The notes below the pieces were generated by a model, which saw only the letters and a program-made list of their open reading frames with translations, ran no database searches and had not been told where the DNA came from. A stretch of DNA of 64,000 nucleotides from Muribaculaceae bacterium. Lineage in GTDB: Bacteria > Bacteroidota > Bacteroidia > Bacteroidales > Muribaculaceae. A program made the translations under genes and the position numbers. Shown in pieces: positions 27,102 to 36,270 of the stretch (its first letter is position 1; each line of letters opens with the position of its first letter). Location: contig JAKSLZ010000001.1 in NCBI GenBank assembly GCA_024400935.1, positions 34,842 through 98,841 on the forward strand, written 5' to 3'.

Positions 27102-28343
27102 TTATGTAAGGTCTAAAATGTTGTTATGTATAAAGTTGATTATTATATCTGAAATCACAACCGAGGCATTGCCGGGCTCGTACAGGCCCATACGCTCCTT
27201 GAACGCACACCAGCGTTCAAGATAAGCCTCATGGTCATAGTTCTTTATATTCTCTATCAATTCCTCGTTATTGCGCGCATAGGGGAATGGCAGTTCCTCC
27301 ATCTCATAGTAAACCCCGCGCTCGGCTTTATAGATATCAAAGTCAGTGGCATAGGTAAAGCACGGAATATCGAGCAACGCCGCGTCAAAGATGCACGACG
27401 AGTAGTCACTCAGCACGACATCCACGCCTAACAGTAGTTTTTGCATATCCTGGAAGTCAGTGGAATCAATTGTTCCACTGCTGTTTTCTTTATATTCCTG
27501 CGACAACTGCTCGGCAAACTTAGGGTGCCACCTAAACATAATTACCCACTTGCCACCAAATTTACTTTCAAGCGCTTTCCTTAAAGCATCAGTGTCAATG
27601 ATAAACTGCGACATGTCGATTTTATCAAAGAAACTGCTCCTGTAAGTTGGGGCATAAAGAAAAATCCGAGTCTCCTTGTCAATGTTGTAATAGCTGCGCA
27701 CCAATTCACGACATGCAGCGTCCCCATTTATCAATATGTCATTCTTGGGATATCCGCATTTAAAAATCAAGCCGTCATAATGAAAAGCCGAGCGGTATAT
27801 CCTAGACAGATGATCAGACTGCGAAATAAACACATCGGCCATCCTGCATGTGTGCGCAGTCAAGTCCTTTAGCCATTTCAAGTTTTGAAACTCGGGCACT
27901 TCAAGTTCAAGTTTCTTTATTCCTAATCCTCCATGCCAGGTCTCGATATACAACTGCCCCTTTCTCTTCTTGGTCCACGCATGGAAATGATGCGTGTCGA
28001 TAATAACCTTTGCGGTTGCAAGATGGTATCTTGTTAGCAGCAAGCCACTGTAAGGAATTGCCTTTACCCACTGTGGAACTTCAAATTTGCCGTCCACCAT
28101 CCACAACAGCTTAATGCCAGTGTTTTTTTGATTGATAGCCTCGAAAATATAAGCGGGGTTATCGCCATATTTTTTACCTTGAAATGCAGTTGCTACCACC
28201 TTGTTCTGCAATGGCAACAGCGAGAAGATGGGGTACAACATCCTGGCTAACAAGCTAGAAAGCCTGATGCACACATATACCTTCACCCTCTTGAGGAATT
28301 CCAGTACACCTTTTTCTCTTATTATGGCCAAACACTTGTTCAT
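27102..28343 (-). CDS. CDP-glycerol:polyol glycerophosphotransferase family protein (TagB/TagF-like)
   Basis: A 413-residue GT-B-like polyolphosphotransferase. Family marks: GDNPAYIFEAI, LYIETWHGGLGIKKLELEVP (acceptor/active-site His region), FLYAPTYRSSFF and VDVVLSDYSSCIFDAALLDI (donor site). In Gram-positives such enzymes build or prime teichoic acids by transferring glycerol- or ribitol-phosphate from CDP donors at the cytoplasmic face. No membrane segment is obvious beyond a hydrophobic patch near LLARMLYPIFSLLPL (residues 33-47). It overlaps the upstream glycosyltransferase by four bases. Confidence 0.9.
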   Translation of the reverse strand: MNKCLAIIREKGVLEFLKRVKVYVCIRLSSLLARMLYPIFSLLPLQNKVVATAFQGKKYGDNPAYIFEAINQKNTGIKLLWMVDGKFEVPQWVKAIPYSGLLLTRYHLATAKVIIDTHHFHAWTKKRKGQLYIETWHGGLGIKKLELEVPEFQNLKWLKDLTAHTCRMADVFISQSDHLSRIYRSAFHYDGLIFKCGYPKNDILINGDAACRELVRSYYNIDKETRIFLYAPTYRSSFFDKIDMSQFIIDTDALRKALESKFGGKWVIMFRWHPKFAEQLSQEYKENSSGTIDSTDFQDMQKLLLGVDVVLSDYSSCIFDAALLDIPCFTYATDFDIYKAERGVYYEMEELPFPYARNNEELIENIKNYDHEAYLERWCAFKERMGLYEPGNASVVISDIIINFIHNNILDLT

Positions 28344-29365
28344 TCTTTCTTGTGAGATTTGCGGATGAATTTGCCAAGTATTTTATCTATGAAACGAGTG
28401 AACCTGGGTAACCGCAACCACATGAATAGCAGGGCATGGTAGGTGTTGCTGGCCTGAATCATTTCTTCATGTTTTCCTGACTCCGACAAGTGCTTGCGCC
28501 ACAGCATTGCACCCTCACGAGGCACGGGCATAGATGGCGACATGAACGACGACTTGCAGTTAAGTATAGTTTCTTTTAGCTCGTCGGTCAAGCCTTGTGC
28601 TTTAACTTTTACATACAACTCGTTGAACAGCGGCGACATGTCGTCAGTCTTGCCCAACAGATTGTTGAAGAAATGCATCACATGGGCGGTGTGTAGATAC
28701 TGGATGCTCTCAGCAACTTGGCAATTCAGGTTGCCCGACATCTCTTTTACCACATACCCCATGTCGATGTTTGCTTTCATGAGCGGCTGTTGGTCTTTCA
28801 TCCTCTTGAACTCACGCATTGAGTGAACCCACAGCTCGTTCCAGCGCCTATAAAACTCATGTGTCATCTCGCAGTCGCGCACAAAAGCCACGCCACCGTT
28901 AAACTGCACCGTCTCCTTCGACACATCTATGCCATACATCTTCTTCATCACAGGCACCACCCAGTCATATATCAGACACTGATTGAAATCGCAGTTGCAG
29001 TCCTGTACCATGCCCAAGTCGAAGTCAAAGTCATCGACATAAGACAGGTCGGCACACACCACGGTGTCGGTGTCAAGATACAGGAAGTCGCCCTCAATGA
29101 TCTCGCGCAGGGTGGTCTTGAGCCATCGCGAGCGCTCCATCATGCCCTGCTCGGGCTTGAATTCATACACGTATATTGCGTCAAATAGATACTTGTATTG
29201 CGCCCTGACGCCGCTATTGAGCGTGGCATAGGTATCTTGGTCGCACACCATCTCGATGCAGCACCCGGGGTTGTGGTGGTGTGCCGACCATGCCGAGACG
29301 ATGGCCTGATCCATATAGATGTCACTGTCTAGTGAGGTTACAACATATACTATCTTAGTCTTCAT
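28340..29365 (-). CDS. Putative glycosyltransferase with DxD motif
   Basis: A 341-residue cytoplasmic protein. The N-terminus KIVYVVTSLDSDIYMDQAIV and FLYLDTDTVVCADLSYVDDF (D-T-D metal site, residues 96-98 region) match GT-A enzymes related to GT8. Later IYDWVVPVMKKMYG, FNGGVAFV and the His-containing HVMHFFNN follow the GT8-like order. The sugar is unknown. It lies between the ABC exporter ATPase (9 bases upstream) and the polyolphosphotransferase. Confidence 0.82.
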   Translation of the reverse strand: MKTKIVYVVTSLDSDIYMDQAIVSAWSAHHHNPGCCIEMVCDQDTYATLNSGVRAQYKYLFDAIYVYEFKPEQGMMERSRWLKTTLREIIEGDFLYLDTDTVVCADLSYVDDFDFDLGMVQDCNCDFNQCLIYDWVVPVMKKMYGIDVSKETVQFNGGVAFVRDCEMTHEFYRRWNELWVHSMREFKRMKDQQPLMKANIDMGYVVKEMSGNLNCQVAESIQYLHTAHVMHFFNNLLGKTDDMSPLFNELYVKVKAQGLTDELKETILNCKSSFMSPSMPVPREGAMLWRKHLSESGKHEEMIQASNTYHALLFMWLRLPRFTRFIDKILGKFIRKSHKKE

Positions 29366-29374
29366 GTTTCATTA

Positions 29375-30646
29375 TCATTTTTCCTGTGTTGATACAAGGC
29401 TGAAAGCACCTTCATTTTTCAGCTTGAGCGGCAACCCCTGTATGTCGTCAGAGTGCTGCACATGCACTATGGCGCAGTCCTTGGCATAGAAGTAGTCAAG
29501 GACACTGGGCTTGTGCATGCATATATCTATCGAGTAGTCGCCCTGGGCAATGTACTGCGGCAGGACGATGTTGCGCACATAGGTAAAGTCTCCCTCAATA
29601 TGCTCCAGCACGCCAGTGCAACGCCCCTCGGCGTAAGACATGATGGGCGTGCCCGACAATGTCTTGAATATCACCTTGACGGCTACATCAACGGGAACCG
29701 ACGTTGTACCTTCTATCTTGAGCTCAACCGTCTTCTGGTTGCCGTTAATCGTGCTTTCGGTGGCCTCGGTGCCGTTGAAAGAGATTCTGTGCAGGTCCAG
29801 GTATTTCATCTTGCGGTAGATACCATCCACTATGCGACCGGCATCTACCGAACAGCATTTGTGAGTATATACCTCGATGGCCTCATCGGTAAGACCGTCA
29901 AACGCCAGGCAACCGTTTTGCAGCACTATGCCGCGGGTGCACAGACTCTTCACTGCTGCCATGTTGTGACTCACAAACAGCACCGTGCGGCCCTGCCCGC
30001 GGGCCACATCTTGCATCTTGCCTATGGCTTTCTTCTGGAACTCGGCATCGCCCACGGCAAGTACCTCGTCCACTACAAGTATCTCGGGCTCAAGATGAGC
30101 CGCCACGGCAAATCCCAGGCGCACTGTCATGCCGCTGGAATAGCGCTTGACAGGTGTGTCGATATAGCGTTCACAGCCCGAGAAGTCTATTATCTCGTCA
30201 AGTTTGGACCTTATCTCATGCTTGGTCATGCCCAGGATGGCCCCGTTCATGTATATGTTCTCACGGCCAGTCATCTCGGGGTGGAAGCCTGTGCCCACCT
30301 CGAGCAGCGTGCCTATGCGGCCGCGGGTGCGTATCTCGCCCGTTGTGGGAGTGGTAACCTTCGACAATATCTTGAGTAGCGTGCTCTTGCCGGCTCCGTT
30401 CTTGCCTATAATACCCACCACATCGCCTTGCTGCACATCAAACGTGATGTCCCTCAGCGCCCACACATAGTCGCTGTTGCCGCGGATCGATCGGTCATTG
30501 GTTTCGCCTATCTTCAAGTAAGGGTCTTCCTTGCGCAGCACAGTTGTTGCCCACCAGCGCGACAAGTCGGCCGAGAGGGTTCCACGTCCCACTTGCCCCA
30601 GGCGGTATTGCTTGGATATGCTGTCAAATTCTATTGCACTTGCCAT
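29375..30646 (-). CDS. Polysaccharide/teichoic acid ABC exporter, ATP-binding subunit (Wzt/TagH-like)
   Basis: A 423-residue ATPase counted from the ATG at 30646 (MASAIEFDSISKQYRLG); the longer frame from 30727 would overlap the permease and lacks family similarity. Walker A GIIGKNGAGKSTLL, signature RYSSGMTVRLGFAVA, Walker B LVVDEVLAVGD and the switch His in LFVSHNM. The extra C-terminal domain of about 170 residues (after about residue 250) is a Wzt-type carbohydrate-recognition-like domain, which in other exporters recognises a terminal cap on the polymer. It energises export through the permease encoded just upstream. Confidence 0.94.
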   Translation of the reverse strand: MASAIEFDSISKQYRLGQVGRGTLSADLSRWWATTVLRKEDPYLKIGETNDRSIRGNSDYVWALRDITFDVQQGDVVGIIGKNGAGKSTLLKILSKVTTPTTGEIRTRGRIGTLLEVGTGFHPEMTGRENIYMNGAILGMTKHEIRSKLDEIIDFSGCERYIDTPVKRYSSGMTVRLGFAVAAHLEPEILVVDEVLAVGDAEFQKKAIGKMQDVARGQGRTVLFVSHNMAAVKSLCTRGIVLQNGCLAFDGLTDEAIEVYTHKCCSVDAGRIVDGIYRKMKYLDLHRISFNGTEATESTINGNQKTVELKIEGTTSVPVDVAVKVIFKTLSGTPIMSYAEGRCTGVLEHIEGDFTYVRNIVLPQYIAQGDYSIDICMHKPSVLDYFYAKDCAIVHVQHSDDIQGLPLKLKNEGAFSLVSTQEK

Positions 30647-30659
30647 ACCACAACATTGT

Positions 30660-31526
30660 TTATACAGTGTCCATGAATGACCTCTGCACACGGTTGAAGA
30701 TGACGATTCCCAGTGCCAGGAGCACAATCATAAACCCTAAACTGTAGCACAGCCAGCCCCAGCCCACAAACTCACCTGCTCCCAGGAAGCCATGCTTGAA
30801 CGCTTCGATGATTGGGGTGACGGGGTTGAGGCTCATTATCGTGGCAAGGTCCATGCCCATCAGCGACTTGCCGCGCACCTGCGACAGCGGATAGACAATG
30901 GGCGTAGCATACATCCACAGCTGCACGATGAACGTGAACAGTATCTGGAGGTCGCGGTACTTGGTAGTGAGCGAACTGATGATAATGCCAAATCCCAGTG
31001 CCAGCCCGGCAAGCACAACAACGAGCACAGGCAAGAGCAAGGCATAGGCATTGACGGTGCCGCATCCTGTGCCGATAAAGTAATAAACGGCATACACAAT
31101 CAAGAACAGCCCAAACTGGATGCCCAGGCGCACCAGGTTGCTCACAACACAGCTGATGGGCGTGATGAGGCGAGGAAAATATACCTTGCCAAACATACCA
31201 GCATTCTTGACAAATGTGTTAGACGTGCTGTTGAGGCAGTCGGCAAAATATTGCCACAGGCACACCCCGGCCAAGTAGAACAGAGGCTGGGCCACACCAT
31301 CAGTAGGGATGCCGGCAATGCCGCCAAACACCACCATGTACATCAGCACCGTGATTGAGGGCTGAACTATATACCACAAAGGGCCCAAAATCGTCTGCTT
31401 GTATTGAGTAATGATATCGCGCTTGACAAACAATGTCATCAAGTCACGGTATCGCCATATCTCTCTGAAGTTGACATCTAAGAGACCCCTTCGAGGACTT
31501 ATTATTTCATTCCATTCGTTTTGCAT
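30660..31526 (-). CDS. Polysaccharide/teichoic acid ABC exporter permease (Wzm/TagG-like)
   Basis: A 288-residue ABC-2 permease with six hydrophobic helices (for example ITVLMYMVVFGGIAGIP, LGIQFGLFLIVYAVYYFIG, LLPVLVVVLAGLALGFG, LCYSLGFMIVLLALGIVIF). Amphipathic N-terminus with WRYRDLMTLFVKRDI, and YKQTILGPLWYIVQP are hallmarks of the Wzm/TagG/KpsM group. First gene of the minus-strand cluster, with a promoter-like element about 70 bases upstream. It moves a lipid-linked polymer across the inner membrane together with the next gene. Confidence 0.94.
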   Translation of the reverse strand: MQNEWNEIISPRRGLLDVNFREIWRYRDLMTLFVKRDIITQYKQTILGPLWYIVQPSITVLMYMVVFGGIAGIPTDGVAQPLFYLAGVCLWQYFADCLNSTSNTFVKNAGMFGKVYFPRLITPISCVVSNLVRLGIQFGLFLIVYAVYYFIGTGCGTVNAYALLLPVLVVVLAGLALGFGIIISSLTTKYRDLQILFTFIVQLWMYATPIVYPLSQVRGKSLMGMDLATIMSLNPVTPIIEAFKHGFLGAGEFVGWGWLCYSLGFMIVLLALGIVIFNRVQRSFMDTV

Positions 31527-31598
31527 ACAATGATTGGCTTCAAAAAATACCTATAAATGTAGATGCAGTGATATATACAATCATATCTGCACCATTGA

Positions 31599-31606
31599 CA
31601 AAGGTA
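31599..31606 (-). promoter_or_regulatory. Bacteroidetes -7 element of the surface polymer operon
   Basis: On the minus strand, TACCTTTG (31606-31599) matches TAnnTTTG about 73 bases before the permease ATG. No TTG at the ideal distance is seen. Confidence 0.5.
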
Positions 31607-31732
31607 CAAAAAAAAACAATTTTATGCATGTTTTTTCACTCCAAAAACTACGATAAAACTACAATTTAGATTTGAGTAAGTAAAACCAGTCCCCTGCATT
31701 GCATGATGTGTGGCGATTTTTCTTCTATTTTC

Positions 31733-31763
31733 TTGCTTATTATAGAGGCATTTTATACCTTTG
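31733..31763 (+). promoter_or_regulatory. tRNA-Ser promoter
   Basis: TTG at 31733-31735 and TACCTTTG at 31756-31763 are 20 bases apart, the expected -33/-7 arrangement. The tRNA begins 14 bases further on. Confidence 0.8.
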
Positions 31764-31777
31764 CACAGTTTTTAAAC

Positions 31778-31865
31778 GGAGTGGTGCTCGAGTGGCTGAA
31801 GAGGCACGCCTGGAAAGCGTGTATACGTCAAAAGCGTATCCCGAGTTCGAATCTCGGTCACTCCG
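31778..31865 (+). tRNA. tRNA-Ser (anticodon GGA)
   Basis: An 88-base tRNA with acceptor GGAGTGG pairing TCACTCC (one G-T pair) and discriminator G as in serine tRNAs. The D-arm contains GCTCGAGTGGCTGAAGAGG, the anticodon stem-loop is CACGCCTGGAAAGCGTG (anticodon GGA), a long variable arm (TACGTCAAAAGCGTA) marks it as class II, and the T-arm is CCGAGTTCGAATCTCGG. CCA is not encoded. Reads UCC/UCU. Confidence 0.95.
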
Positions 31866-31881
31866 CTTTTAATAAAATGGT

Positions 31882-31926
31882 ATCCCCAGTGTTCATGAAT
31901 GTCATGACTCTGGGGATTTTTCTTTT
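31882..31926 (+). terminator. Terminator after tRNA-Ser, probably shared with DUF2851
   Basis: ATCCCCAG (31882-31889) pairs with CTGGGGAT (31910-31917), with further pairing inside (TTCATGA with TCATGA), followed by TTTTTCTTTT. It lies between the tRNA and the convergent DUF2851 gene. Confidence 0.8.
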
Positions 31927-31953
31927 CTGGGGGAATGATGTATTGCCTTGGCG

Positions 31954-33237
31954 TTACTTGGTGTGGGCGGCGGTGGAGAGGAGGCGGTGGCCAAAGCGGC
32001 AGTAGATGCACTTGCGGGCTTCGCAGTACTCGCGCTTGAGCTGAATGAGCGACTGGGTAGTGAGGGCATCGTCGGCCTTGATGCCGGCCGAGGCAAAGGC
32101 TGCCACAATGCTGTTTTTCTCGGGGCGCAACGACTCTAACAGAGCCACAGCACGGTCGATGTAGTCGTAGTTGCCGTTTATCTCACCGTAGGCATAGTAG
32201 AGTGGGGCAACGGTGTTGATGAGGATGATGTCGATGGAACTCTCGCTCAGGGCATGGGTGGTCATGTTGCTTTCTTTACCCAGGCTGTAGTGTGTAGCCC
32301 AGTATCCGTCGAGCTCCACCCTGAACAGCTCGCGCAAGGCTTTCTCGTCGGGTGCATCAAGCAGTGCCTGCATGAGGCTGAAGCTACCCTCTATGTAATG
32401 GGCAAGCAGGGCGATGCGGCGGTAGGGGAAGTTTTGTGGGCGCATGCGGAATAGTTTCCACAACTCTCCTTCCATGGGCGAGAGCGAGAATTTGTTTGAC
32501 AGGAACGCATATTCCCGTGTCAACTGCTCGCTGTAGCGGTCGGTGAGGGCGTTGCGTCCTTCGAGCATGCCGGCCTGTCCAAACAATAGTGCCTCTATCT
32601 GAAACAACGAGTCGCTGTGCTTGTGCAGCAGGCGGAGTGGGGTGCGTCGCGCCAGTCGCTCCATGGCATCGCCGTTGACGCCAAAGCCCAGGTTGCGGGC
32701 CAGGGTGATGTAGCACACTTCCTCCCAGTTGCCGTGTGTGGCGGCGTGGATGTCGGCTATGCGGCCCACCTTGCCGTGAAGTCGTTCAAAGGCTAGTGCC
32801 TGCACCCACTCGGTGACCACGAGACGCGGCAGTGTAGACAGTGATCCTGCACAGGGCAACTCGGTGCGTGCGTTGAGTAACGATGACAGGCTTTCGTTAA
32901 ATCGCGGCGACACCTGCAGCACTAGTTGCGGTATGCGCTCACCGTTAGTGCGATAGACTGGGGCGTCGTCTTTTTCCACTACATGGAGGATGACGCTGTC
33001 ATAGGCTTTGTCCTTGTCATGGCCGTGACGGCGCCAGTCGGTGGCACGCACGTGCATCTCAATGTTGCCCACCCAGGTGTGTCCGTCAATCTCTACCTTT
33101 GCATTGAAGAAGTCGGGGCCCTGGTCGGTGTTGAGCATACCCGGGTCAAGCACACGCACGCGGCGGCCGTCGGTGGTCGTCATGTCCTCGCTGCGCCACA
33201 GGCGGTGCTGCCACACATATTGCATTATCTTCTCCAT
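31954..33237 (-). CDS. DUF2851 family protein
   Basis: A 427-residue protein of the DUF2851 family, common in Bacteroidetes and of unknown function. Marks are VWQHRLWRSEDM near the N-terminus, LDPGMLNTDQGPDFFNAKVE with VGNIEMHVRATDWRRHGHD, and LARNLGFGVNGDAMERLA. The D-x-GPDF-NA-x-V-x-IDG...GNIE-H pattern is reminiscent of a PD-(D/E)xK nuclease-like fold, but that is inference. No signal peptide. A CxxC-like CIYC ends it (ARKCIYCRFGHRLL). Confidence 0.88.
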   Translation of the reverse strand: MEKIMQYVWQHRLWRSEDMTTTDGRRVRVLDPGMLNTDQGPDFFNAKVEIDGHTWVGNIEMHVRATDWRRHGHDKDKAYDSVILHVVEKDDAPVYRTNGERIPQLVLQVSPRFNESLSSLLNARTELPCAGSLSTLPRLVVTEWVQALAFERLHGKVGRIADIHAATHGNWEEVCYITLARNLGFGVNGDAMERLARRTPLRLLHKHSDSLFQIEALLFGQAGMLEGRNALTDRYSEQLTREYAFLSNKFSLSPMEGELWKLFRMRPQNFPYRRIALLAHYIEGSFSLMQALLDAPDEKALRELFRVELDGYWATHYSLGKESNMTTHALSESSIDIILINTVAPLYYAYGEINGNYDYIDRAVALLESLRPEKNSIVAAFASAGIKADDALTTQSLIQLKREYCEARKCIYCRFGHRLLSTAAHTK

Positions 33238-33271
33238 TGCAGTTTTTGTGAAAGACTATGGATTAGCCATA

Positions 33272-34723
33272 TCATTGGTTGCCGAGCACCTGACTGAGAA
33301 TTGCGTTTATATCGACGATGTCCATACATCCGTCGAAGTTAACATCGGCGCTCTTGCGTGTTAGGGGCTCGACTGTACCCGAAAGAAGTCCTGCAACGAG
33401 GTTGATGTCTACTATATCAACGCTACCGTCACAGTTGATGTCATAGAGCTTGTTAAGGTTCCACATCTCGTTGAGCCACCACAGGCGGTAGTTGATGATG
33501 CCCACATATTTGCCTGACTGATAGCGAATGTCGTGTCCACTGCTATCGGGCCATCGGTTGTGGTCGGCAAATCCGGCTTGAATGTTATTGTTGGCCCACG
33601 CCTGCAGGTAATTGCCCAGTCCATTGCTGAGGTCGCTGTATTCCTTAGTCCACACTTCGCGTATCACGCGCTGGAAGTGCGGGAACTTGAGCATTTCCTC
33701 GATCCACACGTTTTCAACATAAACGGGGACGTCTTCATACATCCACAGTGTCTTGTAGTTTTTAGTTGCGGGGTGCCCGGTAATGCTGCCAAAGTCCCAC
33801 ACGGGGCCGAAAATAAGCTTGGTGCTGTCGCCGCGCTCCTTGTGCATGAACATGCTGCCGCTGAAGGCCTCTGTGTTCTGCACCACTTCCTGGACGATGT
33901 AGAAGCGTGCGAGGGCATCGATGTCAATATAGTTTTCCCATTCGCGGCTCATCTTATCCTCAACAAAGAGCAGCGAGTCGGCAGCTGTTACAAAGTTTTT
34001 GATGTAGTCCATCTGCTGGTCCGACAATACCTCGGGACTGTGGATAGTGATGTGGAATTTTTTGCTGCGAGGCAAGTCAAACTGCGGAGTGTCGACGTAG
34101 TTGTCTTTCTCAATGAGCCATCCGCCAGTGATGTTCTCGGGGATAGTGTCTCCTTCCTCCTGCTCGGTGATGTTGACGCGGTCTTTGTCCACGCGTATGT
34201 TCTGGGTGATAAAATAGATGCCCTTGTAGTCGCCGTTGATGACAAGCTCGATGGGGTGTTGCTCGGGGGTGAACGCAAGTTTCATGCGACGGCTCACCTC
34301 ATATCCGCTCTCTTCCTTAAGATACCCGCGCCAGTCGGTGAAATGTGCCATGAGTGCAAAGTGCTTGCTCTTAGCCATACCAAAGAAAGATGCCTTTTTG
34401 TCGAGCTTGATGCGATAAGGTTTCTTGGCAAGTGTCCACGATGCGTTTCCGCGACCGCGTATCTGCAGTGCCAGCTGGTTGTCAACACTGCCTATCGAGT
34501 CAACGCCCTCCACCCCCATGGGGTCGAGATAATATGTACCTGTGAGGTATATTTCCTTAGATACAATGGGCTTGAGGCTGTCGGTGGTGACGTACATCAC
34601 AGGCAGCGTGTTAGACAGATAGTCTTGCGGTTGATGTATTTCTTCCTCGCTATTTTGTGCTAGAATATCATTAGAAAAAAACAAAGCACACAACAGCAAT
34701 GCCAATAATGTAAAATTTTTCAT
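33272..34723 (-). CDS. Secreted CotH-kinase-family protein with dockerin-like C-terminus (copy 4, stand-alone)
   Basis: A 483-residue protein with signal peptide MKNFTLLALLLCALFFSNDI, a CotH core (LQIRGRGNASWTLAKKPYRI, MAHFTDWRGYLKEESGYEV, ELVINGDYKGIYFIT) and two dockerin loops at the end (DINCDGSVDIVDIN, DVNFDGCMDIVDIN). It is from a different CotH subgroup than the trio at 10-15 kb. At the position of the WDFD motif it reads W309-D-F-G312, so the second acidic residue is missing and catalysis may be altered. It sits between DUF2851 and the GH3 gene, all on the minus strand. Confidence 0.87.
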   Translation of the reverse strand: MKNFTLLALLLCALFFSNDILAQNSEEEIHQPQDYLSNTLPVMYVTTDSLKPIVSKEIYLTGTYYLDPMGVEGVDSIGSVDNQLALQIRGRGNASWTLAKKPYRIKLDKKASFFGMAKSKHFALMAHFTDWRGYLKEESGYEVSRRMKLAFTPEQHPIELVINGDYKGIYFITQNIRVDKDRVNITEQEEGDTIPENITGGWLIEKDNYVDTPQFDLPRSKKFHITIHSPEVLSDQQMDYIKNFVTAADSLLFVEDKMSREWENYIDIDALARFYIVQEVVQNTEAFSGSMFMHKERGDSTKLIFGPVWDFGSITGHPATKNYKTLWMYEDVPVYVENVWIEEMLKFPHFQRVIREVWTKEYSDLSNGLGNYLQAWANNNIQAGFADHNRWPDSSGHDIRYQSGKYVGIINYRLWWLNEMWNLNKLYDINCDGSVDIVDINLVAGLLSGTVEPLTRKSADVNFDGCMDIVDINAILSQVLGNQ

Positions 34724-34746
34724 CTTTTTAATTTATATTGTGGATA

Positions 34747-36258
34747 TTATATTGTCTCTATTATCTCGTCTACGATGTGGCGGTCGTTGCTCAGGCGAGG
34801 CACTTTGCGCTGTCCTCCCAGCTTGCCGTGTGCCGCGAGCCAGCGGTCAAATGTACCGGCGGGAACGATGCGCACTGTGGGTGGGTCAAGGAAGATGCCT
34901 CCGCTGCGCTTGGCCTCGTAGTCGCTATTTACAGCCTTGAGCGAGTTGTCTAGCACATCGACGAACTGCTGCAGAGAGGCAGGTTCTTGCTCAAACTCAA
35001 TGAGCCACTCATGTCGGCCGCGAGATGTCTTGGTAGCATAGACGGGCGCTGCGGTGTAGTCGTGCACGTGGGCACCGGTGGCCTGCTCGGCAGCGGTGAT
35101 GGCATGGTCTGCGTTATGGACCATGACTTCCTCACCAAAGGCGTTGATAAAACAACTTGTGCGTCCTGCAATCTTGATCTTGACAGGGTTGAGCTGGTCG
35201 ATGAGCACGGTGTCGCCCAGGCGGTAACGCCACAGGCCGTTGCATGCCGTGATGACCAGTTCGTAGGTCTTGCCAGCCTCGATTTCCCATATGGGGTACA
35301 CCTCGGGATTGCTGCTATCAATGTCCTCGATGGGGATGAACTCATAGAAGACACCCACGTCGAGAAGAAGCATCATGGCAGTGTTGTCCCACGATGACTG
35401 CACGGCAAAGAATCCCTCGCTGGCGTTGTAAGTGCTCAAGAAGTGCATGCGGCTCATGTCGCACAACGACTCATACTGTGCCCTGTATGGGTCAAACGAG
35501 ATGCCGCCGTGGAAGAACACTTCCAGATGTGGCCACACGTAGTGGATGCAGTCCACACCCTTGCGGCGCATCACCTCCTTAAGCACTGTGAGAAACCATG
35601 ACGGCACGCCGCTCAGGCTGGTGATGTCCTCGTTCATGCAGGCTTCTACCAGACGTGGCAGTTTCTCAGACCAGTCGGCCATCAGGGCTATTTTCTTGCT
35701 AGGCACTCGCATGAGATTAGCCAGCGGGTTCATATACTCAATCAAGTTAGCCGAGAGGTCTCCCACCATGACTCCACGCGGAGCATTCACCTCAGTGGCA
35801 AAACTGCCGCCCAGTATGAGCGACTTGCCGGCTAAGATGCGGCTCTCGGGATTGAGGTTGAGATAGTGTGACACCACGTCGCTGGCACCCTGATAATGGT
35901 TGCGCTTGAATGAATCTACCGTGATGGGGATGTACTTGCTCTTGCCGCCCGATGTGCCCGACGACTGGGCAAAGTTGATGACCGTGCCCGGCCACAACAA
36001 GTCCTTCTCCCCATTGATCATGCGCATGATGGTGGGGCGCAGGTTCTCATAGTTATAGAGTGGCACACGCTGGGCAAAGTCGCGGTAGGTGCGACAGGTA
36101 GAAAAGTCATACTTGCGGCCCAGCTGTGTGAGGGCGGCTTTCTCGATGAGTTTCACCAACTCGCCCTGCTGCACACTATCGGCATAGTCAATGTAGCGCA
36201 CATGCTCCTGCAGGCGGCTCAAAAAATGACTGCGAAATAGTGGCGTGAAGTTTATCAT
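34747..36258 (-). CDS. GH3-family acyl-adenylating enzyme
   Basis: A 503-residue bacterial GH3 protein (named after plant auxin-responsive GH3 amido synthetases). The P-loop-like adenylation motif FAQSSGTSGGKSKYIPIT (about residues 96-113) is clear, with later STYNASEGFFAVQ and LVITACNGLWRYRLGDTV. The family joins acyl acids to amino acids through an acyl-AMP; the bacterial substrate is not known. A -7 element sits only five bases before the ATG, so the mRNA is probably leaderless. Confidence 0.92.
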   Translation of the reverse strand: MINFTPLFRSHFLSRLQEHVRYIDYADSVQQGELVKLIEKAALTQLGRKYDFSTCRTYRDFAQRVPLYNYENLRPTIMRMINGEKDLLWPGTVINFAQSSGTSGGKSKYIPITVDSFKRNHYQGASDVVSHYLNLNPESRILAGKSLILGGSFATEVNAPRGVMVGDLSANLIEYMNPLANLMRVPSKKIALMADWSEKLPRLVEACMNEDITSLSGVPSWFLTVLKEVMRRKGVDCIHYVWPHLEVFFHGGISFDPYRAQYESLCDMSRMHFLSTYNASEGFFAVQSSWDNTAMMLLLDVGVFYEFIPIEDIDSSNPEVYPIWEIEAGKTYELVITACNGLWRYRLGDTVLIDQLNPVKIKIAGRTSCFINAFGEEVMVHNADHAITAAEQATGAHVHDYTAAPVYATKTSRGRHEWLIEFEQEPASLQQFVDVLDNSLKAVNSDYEAKRSGGIFLDPPTVRIVPAGTFDRWLAAHGKLGGQRKVPRLSNDRHIVDEIIETI

Positions 36259-36262
36259 AATG

Positions 36263-36270
36263 CAAAGATA
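36263..36270 (-). promoter_or_regulatory. -7 element of the GH3 gene
   Basis: TATCTTTG on the minus strand (36270-36263), four bases from the ATG at 36258. With initiation usually about seven bases after the TTTG, the transcript would start at or near the start codon. Confidence 0.65.

Noticed and set aside
30647-30727. N-terminal extension of the exporter ATPase
   Set aside because: The extra 27 codons (Cys/Ser/Trp-rich) overlap the permease gene and do not resemble Wzt proteins; the ATG at 30646 gives the normal start.
33533-34663. A 376-codon open frame on the plus strand
   Set aside because: Antisense of the CotH/dockerin gene at 33272-34723, which has a signal peptide and family motifs.
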